A stretch of 64,000 nt of DNA from Desulfobacca sp. (GCA_020725545.1 DYEV01000027.1:124001-188000), one strand, 5' to 3'; positions 16,912 to 28,601 are shown, counted from the first letter of the stretch. Notes: generated by a model not told the origin, from the letters alone. Translations and numbers: made by a program.

Positions 16912-18036
16912 ATGATCTATCTGGACTATAACGCCACTACTCCCCTGGCAGAGGAGGTCGTCCGCGGGCTGCAGCCGTACCTCCACGAGGAGTACGGCAA
17001 TCCCAGCAGTGATTATGCCTTGGGACAGCGGGCGCGCGCGGCGGTGGCTGGAGCTCGGACTCAGGTGGCAGCGCTCTTGGGGGCGCAGCCCGAAGAAATC
17101 GTCTTTGTCAGCAGCGCCACCGAAGCCAATAATTGGGTTCTGAAGGGCGTCACCCACCAGCGCCGGGAACGGGGCCGTCATCTCATCACCACCACCATCG
17201 AACATCCCGCGGTCCTCAACCCCTGCCTGTTTCTGTTAGAAGAAGGCTGGGAAGTGAGTTTTGTCCGAGTGGACGGCCGCGGTTTGGTGGACCCTGAGGA
17301 TATCCGCCGGGCCATCCGGCCGGAGACGGTTCTGATTTCGGTTATGCTGGCCAACAACGAAACTGGGGCCATCCAACCGGTGGCCGCCATCAGCCAGATC
17401 GCCCGGGAGCATGGCGTTGCCCTACACACGGACGCGGCCCAAGCCGTAGGCAAGATACCGGTCAACGTCCAGGACCTGGGCGTGGATTTCCTCACCGTGG
17501 CCGGCCATAAATTGTATGCCCCCAAAGGTATCGGCGCCTTGTATATCAGGTCCGGCCAAAGGTTGACGCCGCTCCTCCACGGCGCGGCCCAGGAGGGCGG
17601 CCGCCGGGCCGGCACTGAAAACGTTATCCTGGACGTGGCTCTGGGTCTGGCCTGCGACCTGGCCAAAGACCGCCTGGCGGCAGACATGGTCCATTTGCAA
17701 GCCCGGCGGGATCAACTCCATGAGCTCTTGCAGGCCGGCTGGCCCGGCTTGGTCCTCAACGGTCCGGTCCAGGAACGGCTGCCCAACACCCTGAACGTTT
17801 CCTTTCCGGGCCTCAGCGGCGCAGAAATCCTGGCCGGGATCCCGGACCTGGCGGCCTCCACCGGCGCGGCCTGCCATGGCCCGGAAGTCAAACTGTCCCA
17901 CGTCCTGGCGGCTATGGGCGTCCCCCCGCATATCGGCCAAGGCGCGGTCCGCCTCAGCGTCGGCCGCGGCACCACCGCCGCTGATATAGAACAGGCCGCC
18001 GATCTCCTTCTGGAACGCGTCCGGACCCTGGCCTGA
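16912..18036 (+). CDS. Cysteine desulfurase / selenocysteine-lyase-like PLP enzyme (NifS family)
   Basis: This 374-residue class V aminotransferase opens with IYLDYNATTP and has the PLP lysine in VAGHKLYAPKG (Lys200) and the cofactor aspartate in HTDAAQA. The mobile-loop cysteine is Cys321 in STGAACHGPE. The block from this Cys to LRLSVGRGTT resembles eukaryotic selenocysteine lyase more than IscS, which has SGSAC-type loops. It would mobilise sulfur or selenium as a persulfide or selenide. Because selB and a Sec-containing gene lie in this window, a selenium-supply role is a reasonable inference, but general Fe-S assembly is equally possible. CAGGAG precedes the ATG. Confidence 0.88.
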   Translation: MIYLDYNATTPLAEEVVRGLQPYLHEEYGNPSSDYALGQRARAAVAGARTQVAALLGAQPEEIVFVSSATEANNWVLKGVTHQRRERGRHLITTTIEHPAVLNPCLFLLEEGWEVSFVRVDGRGLVDPEDIRRAIRPETVLISVMLANNETGAIQPVAAISQIAREHGVALHTDAAQAVGKIPVNVQDLGVDFLTVAGHKLYAPKGIGALYIRSGQRLTPLLHGAAQEGGRRAGTENVILDVALGLACDLAKDRLAADMVHLQARRDQLHELLQAGWPGLVLNGPVQERLPNTLNVSFPGLSGAEILAGIPDLAASTGAACHGPEVKLSHVLAAMGVPPHIGQGAVRLSVGRGTTAADIEQAADLLLERVRTLA

Positions 18037-18195
18037 AAATTATCGGTAGGACAGACCTCCAGGTCTGGGCCAGCCTTATTATCAGGGCAGAAACCGGAAA
18101 CAGCCGGCAGGTGCAAGTTATAATGCGGCCCAATAAACAGTGCACAGGGTAATTATTTGGTAATTGATATAAGTTAACTGACAACCGCGCCCTTT

Positions 18196-18249
18196 CCCAA
18201 CGCAAGCTTGCCGTTGGGAGCAGGCTCGGGCGGGCACGGAGGTCCGCCC
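18196..18249. repeat. Intergenic hairpin plus GC-rich repeat, copy 1
   Basis: A hairpin with arms CCCAACG/CGTTGGG (18196-18218) is followed by a 22-base GC-rich palindrome at 18228..18249. That palindrome starts GGGCGG, has CGGAGG in the middle and ends CCGCCC. It is repeated with 19 of 22 identities at 23540..23561. The gap 18037-18325 shows no gene. Confidence 0.6.
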
Positions 18250-18325
18250 CAGTGAAAAAATTTATCTAGAGCCCCTTCTTTGGTTAGCATTTAAAACTCA
18301 AGACTTCAAACTCTGATAACAACCC

Positions 18326-19198
18326 GTGACTCACATGGTTTGGCTGCTCTGGGGGTTGGGGTCGGCCCTGGGTTTGGCCACGGCCGACGCCCTCCTGAAG
18401 CGCTTTTTTACGCACCTGACGCCCTATGGCATGATCCTGGTACGTCTGGGCTACGCCGTGCCCATCCTGAGTCTGGGCTGGCTGTGGACGCCGCTGCCGG
18501 CCTTCGGGCCCACTTTTTTTGTGGCCGTGGCCGCGGCCCTGCCGCTGGAGGTGGCGGCCAGCCTGTTGTATATGCGAGCTCTGAAAACTGCGCCCTTGTC
18601 GCTGTGCGCCCCCATGATGGCCTTTACGCCTGTGCTTCTCATCCTCACCGGTTGGCTGCTGCTGCGGGAGGCATTAAATCTGTGGGGCATCCTGGGGATT
18701 GCCGGCATTGCGCTGGGCAGTTATCTCCTCAATCTGCCGGAGCACCGCCAAGGCTGGCTGGCCCCCTGGACCGCCCTCTGGCGCCTGCCCGGCCCCCGTT
18801 GGATGCTCATGGCGGCCGGTCTGTACGCGGTGACCTCAGCTTTGGGCAAGTTGGCAGTTATGCAGTCATCCCCCACATTTTTTGGCCTCTTTTATCCAAC
18901 GGCGTTAAACGGGATCATGCTGGCCAGCTATCCTTGGAGTTCCAAACCCGGCCGCCGCCTTCTACAACGACCCGGCTGTGGCCTGCTGGTAGGAGTCTGT
19001 CTGGCAGGCAGCATCCTCTGCCATTACCATGGCATTCAGCAGGCGCCGGCTGCCTATCTCATCGCCGTGAAGCGCACCAGCCTGCTCTTCAGCGTGTTGT
19101 ATGGCGGCCTCTGGCTGGGCGAAGAACATTGCAGCGCCCGCGCCTTGGGCGCCACGTGCATGGTAGTCGGGGTGATACTCATCAGCCTGTGGGGGTGA
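18326..19198 (+). CDS. EamA/DMT-superfamily permease
   Basis: The 290-residue protein is almost entirely hydrophobic with about ten predicted membrane segments in two repeated halves, the layout of drug/metabolite transporters. The substrate cannot be told from sequence. The second half keeps the typical pattern AAGLYAVTSALGKLAV and KRTSLLFSVLYGGLWLGE. The start may be GTG at 18326 or ATG at 18335; neither has a clear ribosome site. It follows the desulfurase by 290 bases of repeat-containing DNA, so it is not clearly in the same operon. Confidence 0.85.
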   Translation: MTHMVWLLWGLGSALGLATADALLKRFFTHLTPYGMILVRLGYAVPILSLGWLWTPLPAFGPTFFVAVAAALPLEVAASLLYMRALKTAPLSLCAPMMAFTPVLLILTGWLLLREALNLWGILGIAGIALGSYLLNLPEHRQGWLAPWTALWRLPGPRWMLMAAGLYAVTSALGKLAVMQSSPTFFGLFYPTALNGIMLASYPWSSKPGRRLLQRPGCGLLVGVCLAGSILCHYHGIQQAPAAYLIAVKRTSLLFSVLYGGLWLGEEHCSARALGATCMVVGVILISLWG

Positions 19199-19323
19199 AT
19201 ACCGTGGTCAGTTGTAAGGAGTCAAAGGCAAGATAACCGTGGGCTGCCGGTCCAAGGACAAGCAAAGAGCAGCGGCATTATGACAATTTGTTATCGTTGA
19301 CCCCTGAGCCTTGCCCTATTCTT

Positions 19324-20043
19324 ATGGATCAACCCCAATACCGCACCCGGGTAGCCCGGATAAATCTGACGGCCTTTCGGGTCAAAATTCATCAGACTGA
19401 CCTGTTGATTCAGGCCTGCGGGGACCTGCGTGAGCTGGCCACCACCGTGGTCCTGCAGGAGCGCCGGGCATTGGAGGGCTATATTGCCGCCCATCCCGAG
19501 TTCCTGGAGACTCTGACCCCCTGGCCAATGGATCCGCTGGCGCCGCCTCTGGTCCAGACCATGATCCGGGCCGGCCAGGCCGCCCAGGTCGGCCCCATGG
19601 CGGCGGTGGCCGGGGCCATTGCCCAGGCGGTGGGACAAGCCCTGCTCCCCCTCAGCCCCGAAGTCATTGTCGAAAATGGCGGCGACATCTACCTGCACCT
19701 GGCCGCTCCGGCCACGGTGGCCCTCTTTGCCGGCGCCTCGCCGTTAAGTCTTAAAGTGGGCCTGTATCTCGAAGTGGGCCAAACACCTTTGGGGGTCTGT
19801 ACATCGTCGGGAACCGTGGGCCACTCCCTGAGCTTCGGTCAGGCGGACGCCGCCTGTGTCCTGGCGGCAGACGTAGCCCTGGCTGACGCCGCGGCCACAG
19901 CTGTGGGGAACCGGGTGAAAGCCCCGGGCGATATCGCTTCAGCCCTGGAGTGGTTGTCCGGTATTGCCGGTATCCTGGGCGGGGTAGTTATTGCCGGAGA
20001 AAAACTGGGGGCCTGGGGGGAAGTGGAACTGCGACCGCTTTAG
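19324..20043 (+). CDS. UPF0280 (ApbE-like fold) family protein
   Basis: This protein of about 239 residues matches UPF0280. The conserved blocks are YRTRV near the start, GPMAAVAGAIAQAVG in the middle, VENGGDIYL, and CTSSGTVGHSLSFGQADAACVLA. The family is structurally related to the ApbE flavin transferase, but its function is not established. The ATG at 19324 fits the family N-terminus; an in-frame TTG at 19288 would add 12 residues. Neither has a clear ribosome site. The gene converges on the PEP-CTERM-like gene with a shared hairpin between. Confidence 0.85.
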   Translation: MDQPQYRTRVARINLTAFRVKIHQTDLLIQACGDLRELATTVVLQERRALEGYIAAHPEFLETLTPWPMDPLAPPLVQTMIRAGQAAQVGPMAAVAGAIAQAVGQALLPLSPEVIVENGGDIYLHLAAPATVALFAGASPLSLKVGLYLEVGQTPLGVCTSSGTVGHSLSFGQADAACVLAADVALADAAATAVGNRVKAPGDIASALEWLSGIAGILGGVVIAGEKLGAWGEVELRPL

Positions 20044-20076
20044 TCTGCCCATGCTCCCGGCGCCGGGACAAGAAAT

Positions 20077-20096
20077 AGGGCCGGCTGGCCGGCCCT
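20077..20096. terminator. Hairpin between convergent genes
   Basis: The arms GGGCCGGC/GCCGGCCC are separated by TG. On the minus strand the hairpin is followed by ATTTCTT, on the plus strand by no clear T run, so it best terminates the surface-protein gene and may act both ways. Confidence 0.55.
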
Positions 20097-20122
20097 GAGA
20101 TACAGAATGTCTTTATTATAAC

Positions 20123-20893
20123 CTAGCAGCTGCCGACCTTATGCCGGCGACCGGACAGAAGCAGGACGGCTAAGCCTACACTAAAAAGTAGCGCCCCTCC
20201 CGGCAGCGGCACCATAGCAGTTTTTAATTCTTCGGGAGCGCCAAGCTGCACCCAGATGCGGGGCAGCTCCTGGTTAGTCCCGCCGGCAAAGAAGAATTGC
20301 GCCGTAATGTTTAGATCAGCGAAGAGACCGCTACTGTCGGTATATAACTTACTGAACGGCTTATTGTCTTTGGAAACAAAGGAACCCAGGTTCTGCCCGT
20401 TTATCGTAAAATTAAGCAGTTCAGCCCGCTGGCTGACAGATTTCCCTTGCCCCCAGATATTTACATACCGGAAACCTTTGTTGGTCAGACTCGGGGAGGT
20501 GGAGGTCGCAGATTCCTCTGCGTCCAGGTAATCGCCGTCCCGGTTGAAGTCAATTCTCCAGGTGGCCGTGCCGGTGGCCGCTTCATAGGTCAGAAGGAAG
20601 GTGTGAATATCGCCATACTTATTGCCGCCGGCATTCCATACCGGCGCTCCCGCCGGGTTCAGTTGGGTGGCGGCAGTCCCCGGCGCCGGATCACCCGGCG
20701 TAAACAGCACTGCCTCGAAGCCGGTGCCGCCGTTGCGTACCCGGGCCTGGATCTCATAGGTCGCCGGCGCCGGCTCCAGCGATTCTATGGGGGTTGCCAG
20801 GGCCGGGATGGCCAGGGCCAGCATCAAGAAGGACATCATAAGAATCTGGCCAAATCTTGGCCAAGCACTTGTTACCGCAGTTTTACAGATCAT
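20123..20893 (-). CDS. Exported surface protein with VPLP/PEP-CTERM-like sorting tail
   Basis: The 256-residue product begins with a signal peptide (FLMLALAIPALA) and ends with VPLPGGALLFSVGL, a hydrophobic stretch and an RRH basic tail. This is the pattern of PEP-CTERM (VPLP variant) signals cleaved by exosortases. The middle holds DFNRDGDYLDAEE, which fits an EF-hand calcium loop, in a beta-rich domain of unknown role. It should be an extracellular or cell-surface protein, possibly tied to exopolysaccharide. The ATG at 20893 has GGAGAGG upstream. No exosortase gene is in this window. Confidence 0.75.
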   Translation of the reverse strand: MICKTAVTSAWPRFGQILMMSFLMLALAIPALATPIESLEPAPATYEIQARVRNGGTGFEAVLFTPGDPAPGTAATQLNPAGAPVWNAGGNKYGDIHTFLLTYEAATGTATWRIDFNRDGDYLDAEESATSTSPSLTNKGFRYVNIWGQGKSVSQRAELLNFTINGQNLGSFVSKDNKPFSKLYTDSSGLFADLNITAQFFFAGGTNQELPRIWVQLGAPEELKTAMVPLPGGALLFSVGLAVLLLSGRRHKVGSC

Positions 20894-21082
20894 GGCAACC
20901 TCTCCAGATAACAGAATTGACACTATTGCTCAGTTTTATGATAGATATCGGCAGGCTCGGGGGAATCTTGAAAAAAACCCAATGGGGGCCGACAGCCAGG
21001 CCAGGGGGTTCGAGCGCCTCATCCTGTCATGGCCCAGACCCTGGCCGGTTTTTCCCTTGACCAACAACAATGCTCGGCCTAA

Positions 21083-23439
<2,357 letters not shown>

Positions 23440-23539
23440 AGTAAGCATCATATTGCCACTAGTTAACCAGTGTCCATCCGGGAAGGCCTTGATATGAGCT
23501 GAGTGCCTGCTGAGGCGGCTCGCGCCGCGCCCCTATGCA

Positions 23540-23561
23540 AAGCGGGCCCGGGCGGCCCCGG
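23540..23561. repeat. GC-rich palindromic repeat, copy 2
   Basis: This is a near copy of the 22-base element at 18228..18249 (19 of 22 identical). The 222-base gap before hisA also contains a degenerate ACTGAGAATTACGAACT-type string (23591-23626) and an inverted copy of the 13-base sequence found at 19202..19214. No gene is visible. Confidence 0.6.
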
Positions 23562-23661
23562 AGGCCCGCCCTACGAAAGGAATCTTCTGTACAACTGAGA
23601 ATTACGAACTATGAACTCTGAACATGCAACTGACCACGGTATTTTCTTGGTAAGGTAACTT

Positions 23662-24399
23662 ATGCTGATTATTCCAGCCGTTGATATAAAAGAAGGCAAG
23701 TGCGTCCGCCTGCGCCAGGGTTTGAAAGACCAGACCACCGTCTACGGCGATGATCCCGCGGCCATGGCGGTGCGGTGGCAGGAAGCCGGCGCCGCCTGGC
23801 TCCATGTGGTGGATCTGGACGGGGCTTTTAACAAAAAACCGGTTAATGTTAAGGCCATCGAACAGATCCGCCAACGTCTGACCATCCCCATGCAATTGGG
23901 CGGCGGGCTCAGGACCCTAGACCATCTTGAACTGTATGTGGCCATGGGAGTGGACCGGCTGATTTTGGGGACTGCGGTCCTCAAAGATCGGCAGCTCACC
24001 GAAGCGGCCTTGCAGCGCTTTCCCGGCCGGATTGCCATCGCCTTGGACGCCCGGGACGGCAAACTGGCCGTGGAGGGCTGGGTGGAGACCAGTACTCAGG
24101 ACGCCCTGGACGTAGCCCGAGCCCTGGCCCCCCTCAAACCGGCGGTTTTTATCTACACCGATATCCACCGGGACGGCATGCAGACGGGGCCCAATATTGC
24201 GGCCACCCAACGTCTGGCCCGGGGTGTGTCCATCCCCGTCATTGCCTCCGGCGGCGTCAGCAATCTGGCCGATATTGCCAACCTGCTGCCTCTGACCCAA
24301 GACGGCGTCATCGGGGTCATCACCGGCAAGGCCTTGTATGCCGGGACGTTGGATTTCCAGGCAGCCCTGCAAATGGCAGGCCAAGGCCAACGGCCTTGA
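23662..24399 (+). CDS. hisA: ProFAR isomerase (histidine biosynthesis)
   Basis: The 245-residue TIM-barrel protein catalyses the Amadori isomerisation of ProFAR in histidine synthesis. The catalytic aspartates are in IPAVDIKEGKCVRL (Asp8) and YTDIHRDGM, and the phosphate-binding loops GGGLR and ASGGVSN are present. It is not beside other his genes here. AAGG in GGTAAGGTAACTT precedes the ATG. Confidence 0.95.
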   Translation: MLIIPAVDIKEGKCVRLRQGLKDQTTVYGDDPAAMAVRWQEAGAAWLHVVDLDGAFNKKPVNVKAIEQIRQRLTIPMQLGGGLRTLDHLELYVAMGVDRLILGTAVLKDRQLTEAALQRFPGRIAIALDARDGKLAVEGWVETSTQDALDVARALAPLKPAVFIYTDIHRDGMQTGPNIAATQRLARGVSIPVIASGGVSNLADIANLLPLTQDGVIGVITGKALYAGTLDFQAALQMAGQGQRP

Positions 24400-24421
24400 C
24401 CAGTGCGGTTCGCGGCCGGTC

Positions 24422-24477
24422 TGACCAGGTCTCCGAATCTAGCCGAAGTGACGATCTCCTTAGGTGAGACCTGATCA
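24422..24477. repeat. 12-base inverted repeat downstream of hisA
   Basis: TGACCAGGTCTC and GAGACCTGATCA pair at 11 of 12 positions around a loop of about 32 bases. It could be a weak terminator or a protein-binding site; there is no T run after it. Confidence 0.45.
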
Positions 24478-24559
24478 ACGATCCGGAGTTGCGCCCCCAG
24501 GGCAAGAAGGCCTGCCACCCGCCAGCCAAACTATAATTGCCAGAGAGAGGTGAAAAACA

Positions 24560-27100
24560 ATATCCCCATTACCCCCTTTCTTACCGTTTGTCCAGAAGCC
24601 GGGCAGGTATTTGGGGACGGAATACCATGCCGTCCACAAAGACCCGCGCCAGGTCAATCTCCGGGTTGTGCTCCTCTTTCCAGACCTTTATGAAATCGGC
24701 ATGTCCCATCTGGGATTGGAACTGCTGTACCATATCCTCAACTTGAAAGAGGATATCTGGGCCGAACGGGCCTATGCGCCGGCACCGGATCTGGAAGAGG
24801 TCCTGCGCCAGCAGGGGTTACCGTTGGCCAGTCTGGAATCCGGCACTCCCTTGCATAACTTCGACTTGGTAGGCGTCAGCCTCCAATATGAGTTGAGTTA
24901 TACCAATGTTCTTAATATGTTGGATTTGGGTGGCATCACACCGCTGGCCGCGGCACGGGGGCGGCAGGAACCGGTGGTCATCGCCGGCGGCCCGGTCTGC
25001 AGTAATCCCGAGCCCATGGCTCCTTTTTTTGACGCCATGCTGGTGGGTGATGGGGAAGAAGCCATCGTGGAGCTGGCCGAACAGGTGCGGTTCTGGCGGC
25101 AAGCCGGCGGCAGCCGTCAGGAGCTGTACCGGGCTCTCGAGAACATAGCCGGAGTCTATGTCCCGGCCCTGTTCGAACCTGTTTACGACACCCACGACAG
25201 TCTCCGGGAGATGCGGGCCTTGGGTTCCCGGGAGCGGGTGCATCGCCGGGTGCTGGCCGATCTCAACAGTGCCCACCGCCCGCCCCGGCCCTTGGTCTCG
25301 CAGGTGCAGATCGTCCACGATCGCCTCAATGTGGAGATTGCCCGGGGCTGCACCCGCGGCTGCCGCTTCTGCCAAGCCGGGATGATTTATCGACCGGTGC
25401 GGGAACGAGATCCGGAGAGTATCTTGGCCTGGACCGAAGCGGCCCTGGCGGCCAGCGGTTTCGAGGAGGTCTCGCTCCTGTCCCTGAGCACCGGGGATTA
25501 TAGCTGTCTTCCGACTCTCCTGAGCACGTTGATGGATCGCTTGACCCCCCGGCGCATCGCCCTGTCCTTTCCGTCCATGCGGGCCGATACCCTGGAGGCC
25601 GATCTCATGGAACAGATCAAGCGGGTGCGCAAAACCGGCTTTACCATCGCACCCGAAGCCGGCAGCGAGCGGCTGCGGCAGGCTATCAACAAAAACCTGA
25701 GCGAAGCAGAAATCTTGGCGACCGTGCGGCGGGCCTTCGCGGCTGGCTGGCAAGTGCTGAAAATGTATTTTATGATCGGCTTCCCCATGGAAGAACGGGC
25801 CGATCTGGAAGCCATGGCCGATCTCTGTCACCGAGCCTTGGGCGCGGCCCGGGAAGTTTCCGCCAAGGCCCGGCTGCATGTCAGTATCAATACCTTTATC
25901 CCCAAACCCCATACCCCTTTCCAATGGGAGCGGCAATTGTCGCGACCGGCCAGCCAGGAGCGGCTGCATCTCTGCAAAGACTTGCTCAGACACAAACATA
26001 TCGAGATCAAATGGAATCCCAGCGGCCAAAGCTGGCTGGAGGGCATCCTCTCCCGGGGCGACCGCCGTCTAGCGCCGGTGCTGCTGACCGCCCAACGCCT
26101 GGGCTGCCGATTTGACGCCTGGACGGAACATTGCCGTCTGGATCTTTGGGCAAAGGCCTTGGCGGAGCATGGCCTCCAGGCCGACGATTATCTGCGGGAA
26201 CGCCGGGAAGAAGAAATCTTGCCCTGGGAGCACATCGATATGGGCGTGAGCCGCGATTATCTCCTGGCCGAACGCGGGCAGGCCTGGGAGGGGGTCCAGA
26301 CCCCGGACTGCCGCCGCGCCGGCTGCCTGGACTGCGGGGTCTGCGACTGGCAGACCGTTCAACCCCAGCTTTATCAGGAGTCGGCGGGCCAGGGCAGGCC
26401 GGCAAGGCAGCCAGCAGCCCCACCTGTCGAGGTCAAGCGCTATCGCCTGCACTATGGCAAACAAGATGAGGCCAAATGGCTCAGCCATTTGGAGTTTATG
26501 CAGGTCTTCTACCGGGGTCTGCGCCGCTCCGGCCTCCCGCTGCATTTCAGCCAGGGATTTCATCCCCTGCCCCGGGTATCTTTTCATGGGGCGCTGCCCG
26601 TCGGGGTTGCAAGTTGCTGCGAAACGGTGGATATTGAACTGACCGAGGCGGTGGCGCCACAAGCAATCCAGGATCGACTCAACCGGGTGCTGTCGCCGGG
26701 CCTGGAGATCTACCAGGTCGCACTGCTGGATGAACAGGATGGGGTTCCCAAGGCTCCCTATCATCATTTTACCGTATCCAGTCCAACCCCGGTGTTTGAC
26801 CAGGACAAAGCTGCTGCTTTTCTGGAGAGCCGGGAATTTTTTGCTTTGCGGAAAAAACCCAAAGAAACCAAGCGCATCGATATCCGCCCCCTGGTAGCCG
26901 CCATCCATTATGGTGATGCTTGCCACGTTGAGCTTGTGATCCGGCTCCGGGAAAGGGATAATATAAAAATCACCGATCTAGTTGGGGCGGTGTTTCAACT
27001 CCCGGAACCGACCGCCCGACAGCTGGATATCGTCAAACAAAGGATCTCTGCAGAAGATGCCCCAGGATTGATGCCAGGAACCGTCGCCTATGGCCAATGA
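24560..27100 (+). CDS. Radical SAM protein (TIGR03960 type) fused to DUF2344 (TIGR03936)
   Basis: The protein has about 846 residues. An N-terminal B12-binding-like Rossmann region (FPDLYEIGMSHLGL) is followed by a radical SAM domain with CTRGCRFCQAG (C-x3-C-x2-C, about residues 264-271). The last 230 residues (YRLHYGKQDEAKWLSHLEF) form the radical SAM-linked DUF2344. Its reaction is unknown; a tRNA or ribosome role is guessed from its constant partner RNase G, which it overlaps by 11 bases. The conserved family start (LPFVQKPGRYLGTEY) lies upstream of the first usual start codon, TTG at 24611. The only codon spaced behind the AGAGAGGTG ribosome site is ATA at 24560, so a rare AUA start is proposed. 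Confidence 0.85.
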   Translation: MSPLPPFLPFVQKPGRYLGTEYHAVHKDPRQVNLRVVLLFPDLYEIGMSHLGLELLYHILNLKEDIWAERAYAPAPDLEEVLRQQGLPLASLESGTPLHNFDLVGVSLQYELSYTNVLNMLDLGGITPLAAARGRQEPVVIAGGPVCSNPEPMAPFFDAMLVGDGEEAIVELAEQVRFWRQAGGSRQELYRALENIAGVYVPALFEPVYDTHDSLREMRALGSRERVHRRVLADLNSAHRPPRPLVSQVQIVHDRLNVEIARGCTRGCRFCQAGMIYRPVRERDPESILAWTEAALAASGFEEVSLLSLSTGDYSCLPTLLSTLMDRLTPRRIALSFPSMRADTLEADLMEQIKRVRKTGFTIAPEAGSERLRQAINKNLSEAEILATVRRAFAAGWQVLKMYFMIGFPMEERADLEAMADLCHRALGAAREVSAKARLHVSINTFIPKPHTPFQWERQLSRPASQERLHLCKDLLRHKHIEIKWNPSGQSWLEGILSRGDRRLAPVLLTAQRLGCRFDAWTEHCRLDLWAKALAEHGLQADDYLRERREEEILPWEHIDMGVSRDYLLAERGQAWEGVQTPDCRRAGCLDCGVCDWQTVQPQLYQESAGQGRPARQPAAPPVEVKRYRLHYGKQDEAKWLSHLEFMQVFYRGLRRSGLPLHFSQGFHPLPRVSFHGALPVGVASCCETVDIELTEAVAPQAIQDRLNRVLSPGLEIYQVALLDEQDGVPKAPYHHFTVSSPTPVFDQDKAAAFLESREFFALRKKPKETKRIDIRPLVAAIHYGDACHVELVIRLRERDNIKITDLVGAVFQLPEPTARQLDIVKQRISAEDAPGLMPGTVAYGQ

Positions 27101-28601
27101 ACTGATCATTAATGTCTCCCCTTTTGAGAGCCGCGTGGCCCTGCTGGAAAACGGCAATGTGGTGGAACTCTACATTGAACGGGAGGCAGAAAGTTCTTTG
27201 ATTGGCAATATCTACAAGGGGAGAGTGATCAAAGTCCTGCCGGGTATGGGAGCAGCCTTTGTGGATGTGGGCCTGGAGCGTTCCGCCTTTCTCTACGTGG
27301 CTGATGTCGTCGATCACTATGATGATTTCTATACAGAGTGGCGCAAAGATGACCACAGCGGCAACCTCCTGAGCCTGGCCTCCCCGTGCGTCTGCTCCCA
27401 TAGTGTCCCCATTGAAGACATTCTTCAGGAAGGTCAGGAAGTCCTGGTCCAGGTGGCCAAACCCCCACTCTGCGGCAAAGGGGCCCGCCTCACCTCCCAC
27501 ATCACTCTGCCGGGCCGCAACTTGGTGCTCATGCCCACCGTCAACCACGTGGGGGTCTCCCGGCGCATCGCCGACGAAGGGGAACGCCAACGCCTCAAAG
27601 AGGCCCTGGCCGCCATCAAACCGCCGGATTGCGGCCTCATTGCCCGGACCGCCAGCGAAGGTGTGCAGGTGGACAAGCTCCAGGATGAGCTGGAGTTTCT
27701 CTTACAGATCTGGAAAAACATTCTCAGAAAAAAAGAGACAGCCCCCACCCCTTCCCTCCTCCACCGGGAATTGGACATTGTCTTGCGGGTGGTCCGGGAC
27801 CTGTTCACCAAAGAAGTGGACCGCCTTATCGTTGACGATATGGACACCCACGCCAAAATCCTCAGTTTTGTAGAATCCTTCCAACCCTGGATGAAGATGA
27901 ACCTGGAGCTCTATCAGGGTCCGGAGCCATTGTTCGAGTATTACGATATCGAAATCGAACTTCAGCGGGCCCTGGGTAAAAAGGTCTGGCTGAAATCGGG
28001 GGGGTATATTATTATTGAGCCCACGGAGGCCCTGGTGGTCATTGACGTCAATACCGGCCGCTATGTGGGCAAACACAACCTGGAAGAGACCATCCTCAAG
28101 ACCAATCTGGAAGCGGTCAAAGAGATTGCCTATCAATTGCGCCTCCGCAACATTGGCGGCCTCATCGTCATCGATTTCATCGACATGGAAAAAGAGGCCA
28201 ATCGGGACAAGGTATATAATGCCTTAAAGGAGGCCTTAAAAAAAGATCGGGCCAAGACCAGCATCCTGAAGATGTCCGAACTGGGACTGATCGAGATGAC
28301 CAGGCAGCGTTCCCGGGAGAGCCTGCACCACATGCTCACCGAACCCTGCCCCTACTGCGACCAGAAGGGCTTTATCCGCTCCCGGACCTCCGTAGCCTTC
28401 GAAATCCTGCGGGAATTGACTGCCACCCTCACCAGCCTGGGAGGCGAACAGGTCACTGTCGAACTCCATCCGGAACTGGCCAATGTCCTGTTGGACCTGG
28501 GCAGCGCCGTGCTGGAGCAATTGGAAAAGGCCCACCAGCGCAAGATCGTTCTTGTCAACAACCCCAACTTTCATTGGGAAAAATATGCCATCATTTATTG
28601 A
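27090..28601 (+). CDS. rng: Ribonuclease G/E family endoribonuclease
   Basis: This 503-residue enzyme cuts single-stranded A/U-rich RNA and matures rRNA. It has the N-terminal S1 domain (IGNIYKGRVIKVLPGMGAAFVDVG) and the catalytic aspartates Asp319 (VIDVNTG) and Asp362 (VIDFIDM). A zinc-link cysteine pair CPYC at 420-423 supports dimer or tetramer formation. It lacks the long RNase E scaffold tail, so it is G-like. A 30-residue insertion in the S1 domain (about 75-105) is more typical of RNase E-type proteins from this group. Confidence 0.93.
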   Translation: MANELIINVSPFESRVALLENGNVVELYIEREAESSLIGNIYKGRVIKVLPGMGAAFVDVGLERSAFLYVADVVDHYDDFYTEWRKDDHSGNLLSLASPCVCSHSVPIEDILQEGQEVLVQVAKPPLCGKGARLTSHITLPGRNLVLMPTVNHVGVSRRIADEGERQRLKEALAAIKPPDCGLIARTASEGVQVDKLQDELEFLLQIWKNILRKKETAPTPSLLHRELDIVLRVVRDLFTKEVDRLIVDDMDTHAKILSFVESFQPWMKMNLELYQGPEPLFEYYDIEIELQRALGKKVWLKSGGYIIIEPTEALVVIDVNTGRYVGKHNLEETILKTNLEAVKEIAYQLRLRNIGGLIVIDFIDMEKEANRDKVYNALKEALKKDRAKTSILKMSELGLIEMTRQRSRESLHHMLTEPCPYCDQKGFIRSRTSVAFEILRELTATLTSLGGEQVTVELHPELANVLLDLGSAVLEQLEKAHQRKIVLVNNPNFHWEKYAIIY

